A program made the translations under genes and the position numbers. The notes beneath the pieces were generated by a model. It did not search any database and was not told the origin of the DNA. It saw only the letters and a list, made by a program, of their open reading frames with translations. A stretch of 64,000 bases of DNA, from NCBI RefSeq assembly GCF_000934745.1, contig NZ_JYNO01000016.1, positions 17,279 through 81,278 of the forward strand, written 5' to 3'. This DNA comes from Desulfonatronum thioautotrophicum. Lineage in GTDB: Bacteria; Desulfobacterota; Desulfovibrionia; Desulfovibrionales; Desulfonatronaceae. Positions within the stretch are counted from its first letter, which is position 1. Every line of letters starts with the position of its first letter. Below, piece after piece: positions 52,276-61,678 of the stretch.

Positions 52276-53538
52276 TTAAGGACTTCCACCTTTTGCGTGA
52301 GTCACTGCTGTTGCAATGTCTTTGGGTGTTTCCAGGTTTTGTGAAAAATTATCCCGAATTTTTTCAATCAGGCGGGCTTCGATCTGCCGAACCCGTTCCC
52401 TGGTGATGTTGTATTTTTCACCGATCTCTCGCAACGTTACGGGCTCTTCGTTCATCAGGCGTTGCTCCAGAACGTCGCGTTCCTTCTCGTTAAGGTGCGG
52501 AATCATCTTCTGGATTTGGTTTTTCAGCATCCCGATCATTTCTTCTTCGGCCAGGAGATCATCCACCGGCGTGGCCAAAGCGGGGAGCATGTCCATGCGG
52601 GTCATGGTGGTATCATCGGAAAAGGGCGCGTCCAGGGACATGTCCGAGCTACCCAGCCGCTGATCCATTTCCGTGATGTCCTGTTCACTGACGTTGAGAC
52701 TTTTGGATAAAGAGGTCGTGTTGACCTCAAAGCCCTGGTTCTGCAGACGCTGACGCTCCTTGCCGAGATTGTAGAAAAGTTTGCGTTGCGTTTGGGTTGT
52801 GCCCACCTTGACCAGGCGCCAGTTGTCCATGATGAATTTCAAGATGTACGCTTTGATCCAAAAAGAAGCGTAGTAGGAAAACTTGATGCCGCGTTCCGGA
52901 TCGAATTTCTGGACCGCCTTCATCAGGCCGACGTTGCCTTCCTGGATCAGATCCTGGACGTTCTGCATCCAGCTGCGCTGGAAATCCATGGCAATGCGCA
53001 CGACGAGCCGCAGATGCGACGATATTAGCCGAAAGGCCGCCTTGGTGTCGTTTTTTTCCCGGTAATCGCGGATCAAGGTGAATTCTTCATCCGGTTTGAG
53101 CATCGGGAAGCGGTTGACCTCGCGCAGGTAGAGCTGCAGGGAGTCCCGGATTGCCGGCGTGGTGGGCGTCTTGGACAGGTCGATGGGGCCTGGATCCTCG
53201 GGAATTTCTGTGGAGTCCGGGGATGTATCCGTTGCTTTGGCTGAGACAGGTTCGAATTCATGCTCCGTCAGACCCTCCAGATCCTCGGCCAGATTTTCGA
53301 CCTCGTCGCGAGCAAGGCTATCCTGGGCTTCGTTGTCCTGCCCAGCGGTCATCATGTCATCTGTGATGTCCGCGGAATGGTCGTTCTGTTCACTGGTGCG
53401 CGCATCCCGCGGTTCGCCCAAAAGTTCCCCCTTGGATGTGACCGTGGACAGATCCTTGGACATATCCTTTTTTGATGTATCCGTGGATGCATCAGTGGGA
53501 GTTTTGTCTTTTGGGGCAACGCGGGTACGTTTTTTCAT
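52276..53538 (-). CDS. rpoH: RNA polymerase sigma-32 factor with long acidic N-terminus
   Basis: 420 residues from MKKRTRVAPKDK. Region 1.2/2 begins 'LQLYLREVNRFPMLKPDEEF'; LIQEGNVGLMKAVQKFDPER and FSYYASFWIKAYILKFIMDN are region 2; NWRLVKVGTTQTQRKLFYNL is the RpoH box, distinguishing it from RpoD; region 4 ends TLREIGEKYNITRERVRQIE. The first ~130 residues are acidic and Thr/Ser-rich without a known fold, longer than in E. coli RpoH, and may be a regulatory extension. It directs heat-shock promoters. Confidence 0.92.
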   Translation of the reverse strand: MKKRTRVAPKDKTPTDASTDTSKKDMSKDLSTVTSKGELLGEPRDARTSEQNDHSADITDDMMTAGQDNEAQDSLARDEVENLAEDLEGLTEHEFEPVSAKATDTSPDSTEIPEDPGPIDLSKTPTTPAIRDSLQLYLREVNRFPMLKPDEEFTLIRDYREKNDTKAAFRLISSHLRLVVRIAMDFQRSWMQNVQDLIQEGNVGLMKAVQKFDPERGIKFSYYASFWIKAYILKFIMDNWRLVKVGTTQTQRKLFYNLGKERQRLQNQGFEVNTTSLSKSLNVSEQDITEMDQRLGSSDMSLDAPFSDDTTMTRMDMLPALATPVDDLLAEEEMIGMLKNQIQKMIPHLNEKERDVLEQRLMNEEPVTLREIGEKYNITRERVRQIEARLIEKIRDNFSQNLETPKDIATAVTHAKGGSP

Positions 53539-53943
53539 GGGAGCTGTGGTTCCGGTTACGCGGTATGTTCGGGTGGGAGCGCATCGGGAGCGGGTTTGCC
53601 CGCAGTGGGGAAACAGGTGGGGTCCGGTGGCTGAAGTCCCACTGCCATGATCATGGATCGTATATTTTTTATTTGTCCTTTTCAATGTTTTTCAGTAGGT
53701 GTCCACTTTTGGGATAACGTCTCGATAACGTGTGGGTTCGTTCCTTGCCGGCAATTTGGGTGTTTCTCTGGGCCGGTTTATGTTCCAGGGCATTCCGTAT
53801 GTACGGCCAGGTAACTTCCGAAACGCTCCCGGCTGGGAAATAGTTTTTTTGAAGAACTGGTGAAGCGGGTCGGGTTGGACCCTTTCTTGTTATTCTGTAC
53901 GAGACATTTTGAAATTTTTTGAGCTAAATTCGGAGGAAAACGA
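53539..53943. promoter_or_regulatory. Divergent rpoH/metH intergenic region
   Basis: 405 bp without a gene. It must hold both promoters. TTGGAC at 53875 followed 17 bases later by TACGAG is a weak candidate for metH. I looked for a cobalamin or SAM riboswitch before metH and found no B12-box-like sequence. Confidence 0.35.
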
Positions 53944-56391
53944 ATGAATCACGACGCAAGAACGCTGATTCAATCCGGCGCGATCCTCCTGTTCGACGGG
54001 GCCATGGGCACACAGCTTCAGGCCCGTGGGTTGCAGCCTGGTCAGTCCCCGGAAGAATTCGGTGACCGTCGTCCCGAGCAGATCGCCCGAATCCACGAGG
54101 ATTACCTCGCAGCCGGGGCAATGTTTTTAACGACAAACACCTTTGGCGGAACCCGGTTCAAATTGCCGCCTGGGCTTGATCCACGTGCCTTCAATCGCAA
54201 GATGGCCGAGGTGGCACGAAGCGTTGCCAGGGACAAGGGATTCGTGGCCGGCAGTGTCGGCCCTACCGGTGAACTGCTGGCGCCGCTGGGCAAGGTCGGG
54301 TTTGCCGATCTGGTGGATGCCTACGCGGAGCAGATTGCCGGGCTGGCCGAAGGGGGCGCGGACCTGATCCAGATTGAAACCCAGTTCGACCTGGGAGAGA
54401 TCCGGGCGGCCGTGGTCGCGGCCCGGCAGGTTTGCGACCTTCCCGTGGCCGTGTCCATGACCTTTGAGTCCGGAAGCAGCCTCACCGGCACCAGCCCATT
54501 GACGTTTCTGGACACCATGCAGAACCTCGGGGTGGATCTGATCGGGACCAATTGCAGTCTTGGTCCCGAGGGACTGGAAGAGATCATTCGGGCCATGCTG
54601 CCCCGGGCGTCCACGCCGCTGTTGGTGCAGCCCAATGCGGGCCTGCCGATCCTGGAAAACGGGCAAACGGTGTTTCCTCTGCAACCCGAGCCGTTTGCCG
54701 AACGGATGCTCCGCTTTCCGGCTCTCGGCGTTCAGGGTGTCGGGGGGTGTTGCGGGACCGGACCGGATCATATCCGGTCCGTGGCCCAGGCCTTGCGCGA
54801 TGTGACCGTCGCCCCGGCCAAGATCAAGGATGGGCCGGACCTCGTCGTGACTTCCAGGAGCGCCTCGGTCTGCGTCGGTCTGCATGAACCGATGCTGATC
54901 ATCGGGGAGCGGATTAACCCTACGGGCAAGAAGCAGCTGATTGCCCAGTTTCAGGCCGGAGAGCACGCTCTGGCCTTGGAAATGGCCGCGGAGCAGATAG
55001 CCCAGGGTGCCCGGGTGCTGGACGTCAATGTCGGCGCGCCAATGGTCGATGAAACCACGCTGCTGCCTGCGTTGGTCGCCGCGATTTCGGCCCGGTATCC
55101 GGTGCCGTTGACCATTGACTCCAGTAAGCCGGAGGCCATCGAGGCCGCCTTGCGCGGGTATCCGGGTTCACCCCTGGTGAACTCCATCAGCGGTGAAAAG
55201 GGCCGCATGGAGACCTTGGGACCGCTGTGCCGGATGTTTGGCGCGCCCTTCATTTTACTGCCCCTGGCCGGTCGCGATCTCCCGGAGACCGCTGCACAGC
55301 GCCTGAAGATCATTGAAACTTTGTTGCGCCAAGCCGACGATCTCGGAGTTCCCCGGCGTCTGATCATGGTGGACGCCCTGGCCCTGACCGTTTCGTCCAA
55401 GCCGGAATCGGCAAAGCAGTGTCTGCAAACCATCCGCGCCTGCCGGGAAGAATGGAATCTGCCCACGGTGATCGGCCTTTCCAACATCTCCTTCGGCCTC
55501 CCGGCTCGGGAACTTTTGAACAGCACGTTTCTGCCCATGGCCATGGCCCATGGCCTCTGCGCGATCATTGCTCACCCTGGGGCGCGGCGGATCCAGGAAG
55601 CCGTGTCCGCGGGAGAAGTCCTGCTGGCCCGGGACGCCCAGGCCAAAGATTTTGTCGGCCGGTATGCCGATTGGACGTCCGGAGGGGCAGGAGCAGGGAG
55701 CGGCCCGGTTGCGCAGGCCGGTGCCGGCTCGGCCAAATCCCAGGCAACCCTGGGCGACGCCGTGATTCATGGCGACAAGGACGGCATTCTGCCTTTGCTG
55801 GAAGCGGCTCTGGAGCGCGGCGACCCACCCGGAACGCTATTGGACCGGGATTTGATCCCGGCGATCATGGAGGTAGGGCGACGCTATGAGACCCGTGAAT
55901 TTTTTCTGCCCCAGCTGATTCTCTCCGCGGAGACCATGCAGCGGGCCTTCGACCGGTTGACGCCCCTGCTCCAGGAAGGCGCCGGAGATGCCAAGCGGGC
56001 CAAGATCATCATGGCCACGGTGGAGGGAGACATCCACGATATCGGGAAAAACATCGTCTGTCTTATGTTGCGCAATATGGGGTTTGAAGTGCATGATCTG
56101 GGCAAGGACGTTTCAGCCCAGGCCATTGTTCAGGCTGCCGAGGAAAAACAGGCTGGTTTGATCGGCCTCTCCGCACTGATGACCACCACCATGGTCCGGA
56201 TGGAAGACACCGTGCAAATGGTCAAGGAACGAGGCCTGCCGATCAAGGTCATGGTGGGCGGGGCCGTGGTCACGGAGCGCTTCGCGGAACTCATCGGCGC
56301 GGACGGCTACGCCCCTGACGCCGTTGCCGCGGCACGGCTGGCCGCAGAACTACTCGGTGTCGCCAAATGTAACCAGGCCGAGGCGTCTTGA
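53944..56391 (+). CDS. metH: Cobalamin-dependent methionine synthase, short form without activation domain
   Basis: 815 residues; GGAGG precedes the ATG. Domains in order: homocysteine-binding barrel (about 1-300; zinc Cys in GTNCSLGPEG and GGCCGTG), pterin-binding barrel (about 320-590; GERINPTGKK, LDVNVGAP), B12 cap (about 615-690), and B12-binding Rossmann domain (GDIHDIGKN with the Co-ligating His; GLSALMTTTM). The C-terminal ~330-residue AdoMet-dependent reactivation domain of E. coli MetH is missing: the frame ends soon after the B12 domain. Reactivation must use a separate protein, as in other anaerobes. Makes methionine from homocysteine and methyl-folate. Confidence 0.95.
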   Translation: MNHDARTLIQSGAILLFDGAMGTQLQARGLQPGQSPEEFGDRRPEQIARIHEDYLAAGAMFLTTNTFGGTRFKLPPGLDPRAFNRKMAEVARSVARDKGFVAGSVGPTGELLAPLGKVGFADLVDAYAEQIAGLAEGGADLIQIETQFDLGEIRAAVVAARQVCDLPVAVSMTFESGSSLTGTSPLTFLDTMQNLGVDLIGTNCSLGPEGLEEIIRAMLPRASTPLLVQPNAGLPILENGQTVFPLQPEPFAERMLRFPALGVQGVGGCCGTGPDHIRSVAQALRDVTVAPAKIKDGPDLVVTSRSASVCVGLHEPMLIIGERINPTGKKQLIAQFQAGEHALALEMAAEQIAQGARVLDVNVGAPMVDETTLLPALVAAISARYPVPLTIDSSKPEAIEAALRGYPGSPLVNSISGEKGRMETLGPLCRMFGAPFILLPLAGRDLPETAAQRLKIIETLLRQADDLGVPRRLIMVDALALTVSSKPESAKQCLQTIRACREEWNLPTVIGLSNISFGLPARELLNSTFLPMAMAHGLCAIIAHPGARRIQEAVSAGEVLLARDAQAKDFVGRYADWTSGGAGAGSGPVAQAGAGSAKSQATLGDAVIHGDKDGILPLLEAALERGDPPGTLLDRDLIPAIMEVGRRYETREFFLPQLILSAETMQRAFDRLTPLLQEGAGDAKRAKIIMATVEGDIHDIGKNIVCLMLRNMGFEVHDLGKDVSAQAIVQAAEEKQAGLIGLSALMTTTMVRMEDTVQMVKERGLPIKVMVGGAVVTERFAELIGADGYAPDAVAAARLAAELLGVAKCNQAEAS

Positions 56392-56486
56392 GCCAATGTT
56401 TGGCTCGTGTTTGCAAGGACATGAGAACCGATTCAGGCAATACCTGGCTCGGCAGGTCAATACCTGTTCCCTGGAGGTGGGTGAAC

Positions 56487-56969
56487 ATGAAATTACGGTG
56501 TGCTGTCGCAATCCTCATGCTGATGGTTGCCCTGTCAACCTCGTTCCGAGTTTGGGCAGACACCTCTCCGGTGCCGGTACTTGATGCGCAGGGCTATGCC
56601 GAACTTTTGCGCGAAAACAAGGGCAAGGTGATCCTGGTGGATTTTTGGGCCACCTGGTGCGGCCCGTGCCGCAAGAAGTTGCCGAGCCTGAAAGCCTGCC
56701 GCGCGGCGTTTCCGGAGGATCAGCTGACCGTCATCGGCATTTCCCTGGATTTCAACCCCGAGACGCTGCGCAGCTTTTTGAAAGTCAATCAGCTGAGTTA
56801 CCCAATTTACCTGGCAGATGACAATCTGGCCGAGGAGCTGGACGTCCAGGCCATTCCGTTGCTGCACATCTACGATGTGGCCGGTAATTTACGGATCGTG
56901 GAGGAGGGGCTGACCCCTCAGGAAACACTTTGCGGCAACATCGACGAGCTGATGACGCCCTTGCCCTGA
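56487..56969 (+). CDS. Exported TlpA/ResA-like thioredoxin
   Basis: 160 residues from MKLRCAVAIL (GGAGGTG upstream). Signal peptide: KLRCAVAILMLMVALSTSFR followed by VWA-D. The thioredoxin fold has VILVDFWATWCGPCRKKLPS with the WCGPC active site and the cis-Pro in AIPLLHI. A periplasmic thiol reductase, likely for cytochrome c maturation or thiol homeostasis. Follows metH by about 95 bases. Confidence 0.92.
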   Translation: MKLRCAVAILMLMVALSTSFRVWADTSPVPVLDAQGYAELLRENKGKVILVDFWATWCGPCRKKLPSLKACRAAFPEDQLTVIGISLDFNPETLRSFLKVNQLSYPIYLADDNLAEELDVQAIPLLHIYDVAGNLRIVEEGLTPQETLCGNIDELMTPLP

Positions 56970-57007
56970 TCACCCCGGCCTGCATCAACAATGGTGACCA
57001 TACTCAC

Positions 57008-57484
57008 ATGAAGACGACTTCCGGAGTCTATGTCCGCAAGGCCCGCATCCAGGATGTCCGCAGCATCCATGCCTTGTTGATGGACTGTTCCAAGCAGGGA
57101 CTGCTTCTGCCACGCTCCTACAACCAGTTGTACAGCCATTTGCGGGACTTCTTCGTCGTGGCCCGGAGCCAGGGCGATGGAATTCTGGGTTGCTGTGCCT
57201 TGAGTATCGCCTGGGAAGATTTGGCGGAAATCCGGTCGCTGGCAGTGGCTCCGGAACTCCGGGGCTACGGCTGGGGTCGTCGTCTGGCGGAAGCCTGTCT
57301 CAGCGACGCCGTCACCCTGGGTATTTACCGTGTGTTCACGCTGACCTACCAGGCCTCTTTTTTTGAACGCCTTGGCTTCCAGGTGGTCAATAAGGATAAT
57401 TTGCCCCAGAAGGTCTGGGCGGATTGCCTGCATTGCCCCAAATTTCCGGACTGTGATGAAACCGCCATGGCCATCGACATGTGA
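57008..57484 (+). CDS. GNAT acetyltransferase, short ArgA-like (N-acetylglutamate synthase)
   Basis: 158 residues from MKTTSGVYVRKARIQDVRSI. The acetyl-CoA loop SLAVAPELRGYGWGRRL (R-G-x-G-W-G) and FFERLGFQVV are GNAT motifs. The end, PQKVWADCLHCPKFPDCDET, is the Cys-containing tail of the short ArgA type ('KVWxDCxxCPKFpdCDExA') found in deltaproteobacteria. It would start arginine synthesis by acetylating glutamate. Four Cys in the tail may bind a metal. Confidence 0.82.
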   Translation: MKTTSGVYVRKARIQDVRSIHALLMDCSKQGLLLPRSYNQLYSHLRDFFVVARSQGDGILGCCALSIAWEDLAEIRSLAVAPELRGYGWGRRLAEACLSDAVTLGIYRVFTLTYQASFFERLGFQVVNKDNLPQKVWADCLHCPKFPDCDETAMAIDM

Positions 57485-57566
57485 CTGAGTGTTGAAGAAG
57501 TCCGTATACGCAGTCTTTTGAATATTTTTTTATTGCCGTGTCCCGACCCGGCCAAATACGTGCAAC

Positions 57567-58109
57567 ATGACCACACCCATGCAATTGATCATCAGCCAGG
57601 AAGCTATTTCCCAGCGCATCCAGGAACTCGGCGCGTCCATTTCCGAAGAATATGGCCAGGAGCCCCTGGTCATGGTCTGCGTGCTCAAAGGGGCATTCAT
57701 TTTTTTCGCCGATCTGGTTCGGGCCCTGCGCATCGAGCCGGAGGTGGACTTTGTCCGGTTGGCCAGCTACGGCGCGCAGACGTCCCGCAAAGAGCGGATT
57801 CTGTTCACCAAGGACATGGAGGTTTGTGTCCATGGCAAGCACGTACTGGTGGTGGACGACATCGTGGATACCGGGCACTCTGCCCAGTATCTTCTGAATG
57901 TCCTGCGGATGCGCGGGGCAAAAAGTCTGCGTGTCTGTGCTCTGATCGATAAGCAGGAACGGCGGGAGGGGGATGTGGTTGTCGATTTCTCAGGATTCGT
58001 GCTTTCCGAGGGATTTGTCATCGGCTATGGCCTGGACTTTGCTGAGCGCTACCGAAATCTTCCAGCGGTTTACACCCTCAATGCGGACCACTCAGCCGGG
58101 AAGAAGTGA
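57567..58109 (+). CDS. hpt: Hypoxanthine phosphoribosyltransferase
   Basis: 180 residues. The PRPP-binding motif VLVVDDIVDTGHS is typical, as are VCVLKGAFIFFADLVRAL and GFVIGYGLDFAERYRNLPAV near the C-terminus. Salvages hypoxanthine/guanine to nucleotides. The ATG at 57567 has no clear Shine-Dalgarno; an ATG at 57579 is an alternative. Confidence 0.95.
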   Translation: MTTPMQLIISQEAISQRIQELGASISEEYGQEPLVMVCVLKGAFIFFADLVRALRIEPEVDFVRLASYGAQTSRKERILFTKDMEVCVHGKHVLVVDDIVDTGHSAQYLLNVLRMRGAKSLRVCALIDKQERREGDVVVDFSGFVLSEGFVIGYGLDFAERYRNLPAVYTLNADHSAGKK

Positions 58110-58190
58110 GTTCCTGACGCGATCCGGTTATGATGGAAAATCTGCGTGCATTGCATGCGGGATGACCCGAGAAAAACCAGAGGAACAGCG

Positions 58191-59069
58191 ATGTTGATCC
58201 AGTGCCCCAACTGCGACACCAAATACAATCTGGATGAGGCCGTCCTCGGTCCCGACGGCTCCAAGGTCCGTTGCATCCGGTGCGGCCATGTCTTTTTTGT
58301 TGCACCATCCGGGGAGGTTTCCGCCTTGGCTCCGGAACCGCCCCGCGAACACGATCTGGACCAGGATTTCGGCACGGATTTCGATTGGCTGGATGACGAG
58401 GCGCCGGGCAAGGCCGGTGACAAGGAAGATCCGTCCTCCCCGGATAAAGGCGGTGAGCGGTCAAAGGCTTCTTCCGAACGAGAAATTTCCTTGGAAATCC
58501 AAGCCTCCGAAGAGCCGAGAAACAAGATCATGACGTATGTTGTCCTTGGTCTTGTGGCGTTGACACTGGCCCTGGCGCTGGTCCTGTACGGTCAGCAGGC
58601 CATGGATAGCGTTTCCTCCTGGTTTGGCTCGCCCGACACCACTGAGGCCGAGGAACAAAGGTTTTTGGGTCCGGATGAGGTCCAACTGATCTCCTTGCAA
58701 AACGTGCGGCAGTACTTTGTCAGCAACGAAAAGATCGGGCAGTTGTTCGTTATCGAGGGCAAGGCCCGCAATGATTTTCCCATGCCCATGGAACTGTTCC
58801 GCATTGAAGCGAGCCTGTTCGACGGGGATGGGCAGGTCGTGGAATCCAGGGATTTTCTGGCCGGGAACACCGTCTCCCTGTTTCAACTCCAGATCATGAC
58901 CGAGCAGGAGTTGGAAGCCGCCCTGAGTGCCCGTGTGGGCATTCTGACCAACAACACCAATGTCCGCCCGGGTATGGACGTACAGTTCATGGTTGTCTTT
59001 CCCAACCCTCCGGAAATCGTCCAGGAGTATGGTCTCAGGGTTATCGGCGCCCAGCATCCTCCAGGTTAG
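58191..59069 (+). CDS. Zinc-ribbon plus DUF3426 membrane protein
   Basis: 292 residues from MLIQCPNCDTKYNLDEAVLG. Residues about 1-40 form the MJ0042-type zinc ribbon (CPNC ... CIRCGHVFFV). A long acidic linker leads to one membrane helix (IMTYVVLGLVALTLALALVL) and a C-terminal beta domain (VQLISLQNVRQYFVSNEKIG to VVFPNPPEIVQEYGLRVI) of the DUF3426 type. N-terminus cytoplasmic, C-terminus outside. Function of the family is unknown. Precedes the dispersed repeat and radA. Confidence 0.85.
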   Translation: MLIQCPNCDTKYNLDEAVLGPDGSKVRCIRCGHVFFVAPSGEVSALAPEPPREHDLDQDFGTDFDWLDDEAPGKAGDKEDPSSPDKGGERSKASSEREISLEIQASEEPRNKIMTYVVLGLVALTLALALVLYGQQAMDSVSSWFGSPDTTEAEEQRFLGPDEVQLISLQNVRQYFVSNEKIGQLFVIEGKARNDFPMPMELFRIEASLFDGDGQVVESRDFLAGNTVSLFQLQIMTEQELEAALSARVGILTNNTNVRPGMDVQFMVVFPNPPEIVQEYGLRVIGAQHPPG

Positions 59070-59079
59070 CCGTCCGTTG

Positions 59080-59250
59080 GAAAACTTCCCATTGCCGCGT
59101 CGCTGCTCTGGCACTTCTCTCTGGCACTTCCTTTTGTAAACAAGGTTTTCTCGTATTTCGATACGAGACTCTCCAGTAAGTGCCGTATTGCTCCTTGCAT
59201 TTGGGTTTTTTGAACGGACTGTGGATAAGGACTTTGTCGACATTCAGAAG
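59080..59250 (+). repeat. Dispersed intergenic repeat, copy 2 (before radA)
   Basis: Matches 47762-47922 (minus). It contains the hairpin TCTCGTAT-TTCG-ATACGAGA (59148-59167) and ends 2 bases before the radA ATG, so it forms the whole 5' leader of radA. Confidence 0.75.
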
Positions 59251-59251
59251 C

Positions 59252-60595
59252 ATGAAAACTTCTCCCGGTTCCTACGTTTGCTCAAGCTGCGGCGCCCATA
59301 CCACACGGTGGCAAGGGCAGTGCCCGCACTGCAAGGCCTGGAACACCCTTCGGGAAGCCCCGAAAACTCTTGTAAACACTCGCGCAGCCCAGGCGCTCGC
59401 CACTCCGGTCAGCCTGCTGGACAACACCGAGGCCGCGGCCACGGCCTGGAGCACCGGCCTGCCCGGTCTGGATGAGCTCTTGGGCGGAGGAATGATGCCT
59501 GGTGCGTCCGTGCTCATGGGCGGAGAACCGGGGATCGGCAAGTCCACGCTACTCTTACAGTTGGCTGCCCAGGCCGCCCAAGCCGGCAAGGACGCGGTTT
59601 ATGTCTCCGGGGAAGAATCCCTGAGCCAGATCAAATCCCGAGCTATGCGTCTGGGTGCCCTGGTTCCGGGATTGGCTGCCCTGGATACCCATCGGGTCGA
59701 GGACGTGCTGGCCTTGCTGGGAACCGAAAATCCGCCGGATCTTTTGGTGTTGGATTCAATCCAGACCGTCTCCTCCGGAGAGTCCGACGGCTTGCCCGGC
59801 AGCGTCAGTCAGGTGCGCACCGTGGCCACCCGCCTGGTGGAAACCTGCAAATCCCGAGACTGCTGCCTCATTCTGGTCGGGCATGTGACCAAGGACGGGG
59901 CCATTGCCGGCCCGAAACTTTTGGAGCACATGGTGGACACGGTGCTCTCCCTGGAGGGCGATCGACAACATATGTTCCGGTTGCTACGGGTGCTCAAGAA
60001 CCGTTTCGGCCCCAGCAACGAATTGCTGGTCTTCCAGATGGAACAGCAGGGGTTGAACGTGGTCCCGGACCCTTCAACCTATTTTCTGGGCGACCGCGAC
60101 CCCAGCCTGAGCGGTACGGCCCTGGTCATGGCCTTGGATGGTCACCGGCCCTTTGCCGTGGAGGTCCAGGCCTTGGCTACCAAGAGTTTCTTGGCCATGC
60201 CGCGCCGCACCGTGCTGGGCTTTGACGCCAATCGCCTGCATCTGCTGCTGGCCGTGCTGGAAAAGCGACTGCGTCTGCCGCTGGGCCAGTTTGACATCTA
60301 CACCAAGATCGGCGGCGGGCTGCGTCTCCAGGATCCCGGCCTGGATCTGGGGGTAGTGGCAGCCGTACTCTCGTCGTTTCTGGACAAGCCGTTGCCCGAA
60401 CGGGCCGTGCTCTGGGGGGAGGTGGATCTCAACGGCCAGATCCGTCCGGTTTTGGCCCAGGATGTCCGGGGGCGCCAAGCCGAGCGCCTGGGCTACAAGC
60501 CGATCCTCGCTCCTCGGTCGCCGGACGCCTCCAAGGGATTAGGCAATGTCCAGGAGATGGCCAGGGTCCTTTTCGGAAGCACCAGCGTTGCCTGA
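59252..60595 (+). CDS. radA: DNA repair protein RadA
   Basis: 447 residues. The zinc finger YVCSSCGAHTTRWQGQCPHC, Walker A GGEPGIGKSTL, the RadA-specific KNRFGPSNELLVF motif and the Lon-like C-terminal domain (VMALDGHRPFAVEVQALATK; LPERAVLWGEVDLNGQIRPV) are all present. A hexameric helicase-like ATPase promoting branch migration in recombination. No Shine-Dalgarno is visible at this ATG, as the dispersed repeat abuts it. The Lon-like domain has no protease dyad, as usual. Confidence 0.96.
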   Translation: MKTSPGSYVCSSCGAHTTRWQGQCPHCKAWNTLREAPKTLVNTRAAQALATPVSLLDNTEAAATAWSTGLPGLDELLGGGMMPGASVLMGGEPGIGKSTLLLQLAAQAAQAGKDAVYVSGEESLSQIKSRAMRLGALVPGLAALDTHRVEDVLALLGTENPPDLLVLDSIQTVSSGESDGLPGSVSQVRTVATRLVETCKSRDCCLILVGHVTKDGAIAGPKLLEHMVDTVLSLEGDRQHMFRLLRVLKNRFGPSNELLVFQMEQQGLNVVPDPSTYFLGDRDPSLSGTALVMALDGHRPFAVEVQALATKSFLAMPRRTVLGFDANRLHLLLAVLEKRLRLPLGQFDIYTKIGGGLRLQDPGLDLGVVAAVLSSFLDKPLPERAVLWGEVDLNGQIRPVLAQDVRGRQAERLGYKPILAPRSPDASKGLGNVQEMARVLFGSTSVA

Positions 60596-60634
60596 CCGCT
60601 TTTCCGCCATTTCCGTGCCCCGTTATCCATCGCC

Positions 60635-61678
60635 ATGACCACCGTCACCTGGATCGGAATCATCGTCTGCCTGACCCAGTCGGCCATGCTCTCCGGGCTG
60701 AATCTGGCCTATTTTTCCGTGAGCAAGCTTCATTTGGAAATGGAAGCCTCTCGCGGCAATCTCCATGCCCGGCGGGTCTTGAATCTGCGCCGGGACGCCA
60801 GTTTTCTGCTGGTGACCATTCTCTGGGCCAATGTGGGCGTCAACGTCCTGCTGGCTCTGTTATCCGGGTCCGTGCTCTCCGGAGTGGCCGCGTTTCTGTT
60901 CTCCACGGTGTTGATCACGATCTGCGGAGAGATCATGCCCCAGGCCTATTTTTCCCGGAATGCGCTGAGGATGGGAGCCTGGCTGGCCCCGGTGATCCGC
61001 ACCTACCAGATCCTCCTCTACCCCGTGACCAGGCCGACTGCCATGCTCCTGGACAAATGGCTTGGCCCGGAGGGGATTGGTTTTTTTCGGGAACAGGATC
61101 TGCGGGAGCTGATCAAGATGCATATGGAGTCATCATCCACGGAGATCGACAAGGTGGAAGGCAAGGGCAGCTTGAACTTCCTGGCCCTGGACGATCTGCC
61201 CGTGGCCGCCGAGGGCGAATCCGTGGACCCACGAAGCATTCTGACCATGAAATTCGAGGAGAACAAGCCGGTCTTTCCGCCCATGAAACCGTCCAATACG
61301 GACCCGTTTCTCAACCTGGTACAAAGCTCTGGGAAAACCTGGGTGATTCTCGTGGACCAGGACGGAGAGCCGCGCTACGTCGTAAATGTGGCCACCTTTC
61401 TCCGAGAGGCTTTCTTTGCCTCAACTTCTTTCAATCCCATGGCCCACTGCCACCGACCGATCATTGTCCGTGATCCCATGACCAGTCTTGGAAACGTGAT
61501 CCCACAATTGAAGGTTCAAGCGGAGCGCTCGGACGACGATGTGATTGATAACGATATCATTCTGCATTGGGGTGAGGAAAAGCACATTATCACCGGTTCG
61601 GACATTCTCGGCCGCCTCTTGCGGGGCATTGTCCGGGAGGAACCGAAACCACTGCAAGGGCAGCGAAGCGGGTCGTGA
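60635..61678 (+). CDS. DUF21 (CNNM/CorC-like) membrane protein
   Basis: 347 residues. Four hydrophobic segments make the DUF21 domain: WIGIIVCLTQSAMLSGLNLA, then FLLVTILWANVGVNVLLALL, GVAAFLFSTVLITICGEIMP and YQILLYPVTR. The GEIMPQAYFSRNA segment is typical. A cytoplasmic part with weak CBS-like repeats follows (SSGKTWVILVDQDGEPRYVV). Related proteins act in Mg/Co efflux or, in eukaryotes, Mg transport. 39 bases after radA on the same strand. Confidence 0.85.
   Translation: MTTVTWIGIIVCLTQSAMLSGLNLAYFSVSKLHLEMEASRGNLHARRVLNLRRDASFLLVTILWANVGVNVLLALLSGSVLSGVAAFLFSTVLITICGEIMPQAYFSRNALRMGAWLAPVIRTYQILLYPVTRPTAMLLDKWLGPEGIGFFREQDLRELIKMHMESSSTEIDKVEGKGSLNFLALDDLPVAAEGESVDPRSILTMKFEENKPVFPPMKPSNTDPFLNLVQSSGKTWVILVDQDGEPRYVVNVATFLREAFFASTSFNPMAHCHRPIIVRDPMTSLGNVIPQLKVQAERSDDDVIDNDIILHWGEEKHIITGSDILGRLLRGIVREEPKPLQGQRSGS

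Noticed and set aside
53700..53943. Cobalamin or SAM riboswitch before metH
   Set aside because: No B12 box or SAM-box-like sequence and no switch-like terminator found by eye.
54127..54966. 279-codon frame opposite metH
   Set aside because: Antisense shadow with low-complexity Gly/His/Arg composition.
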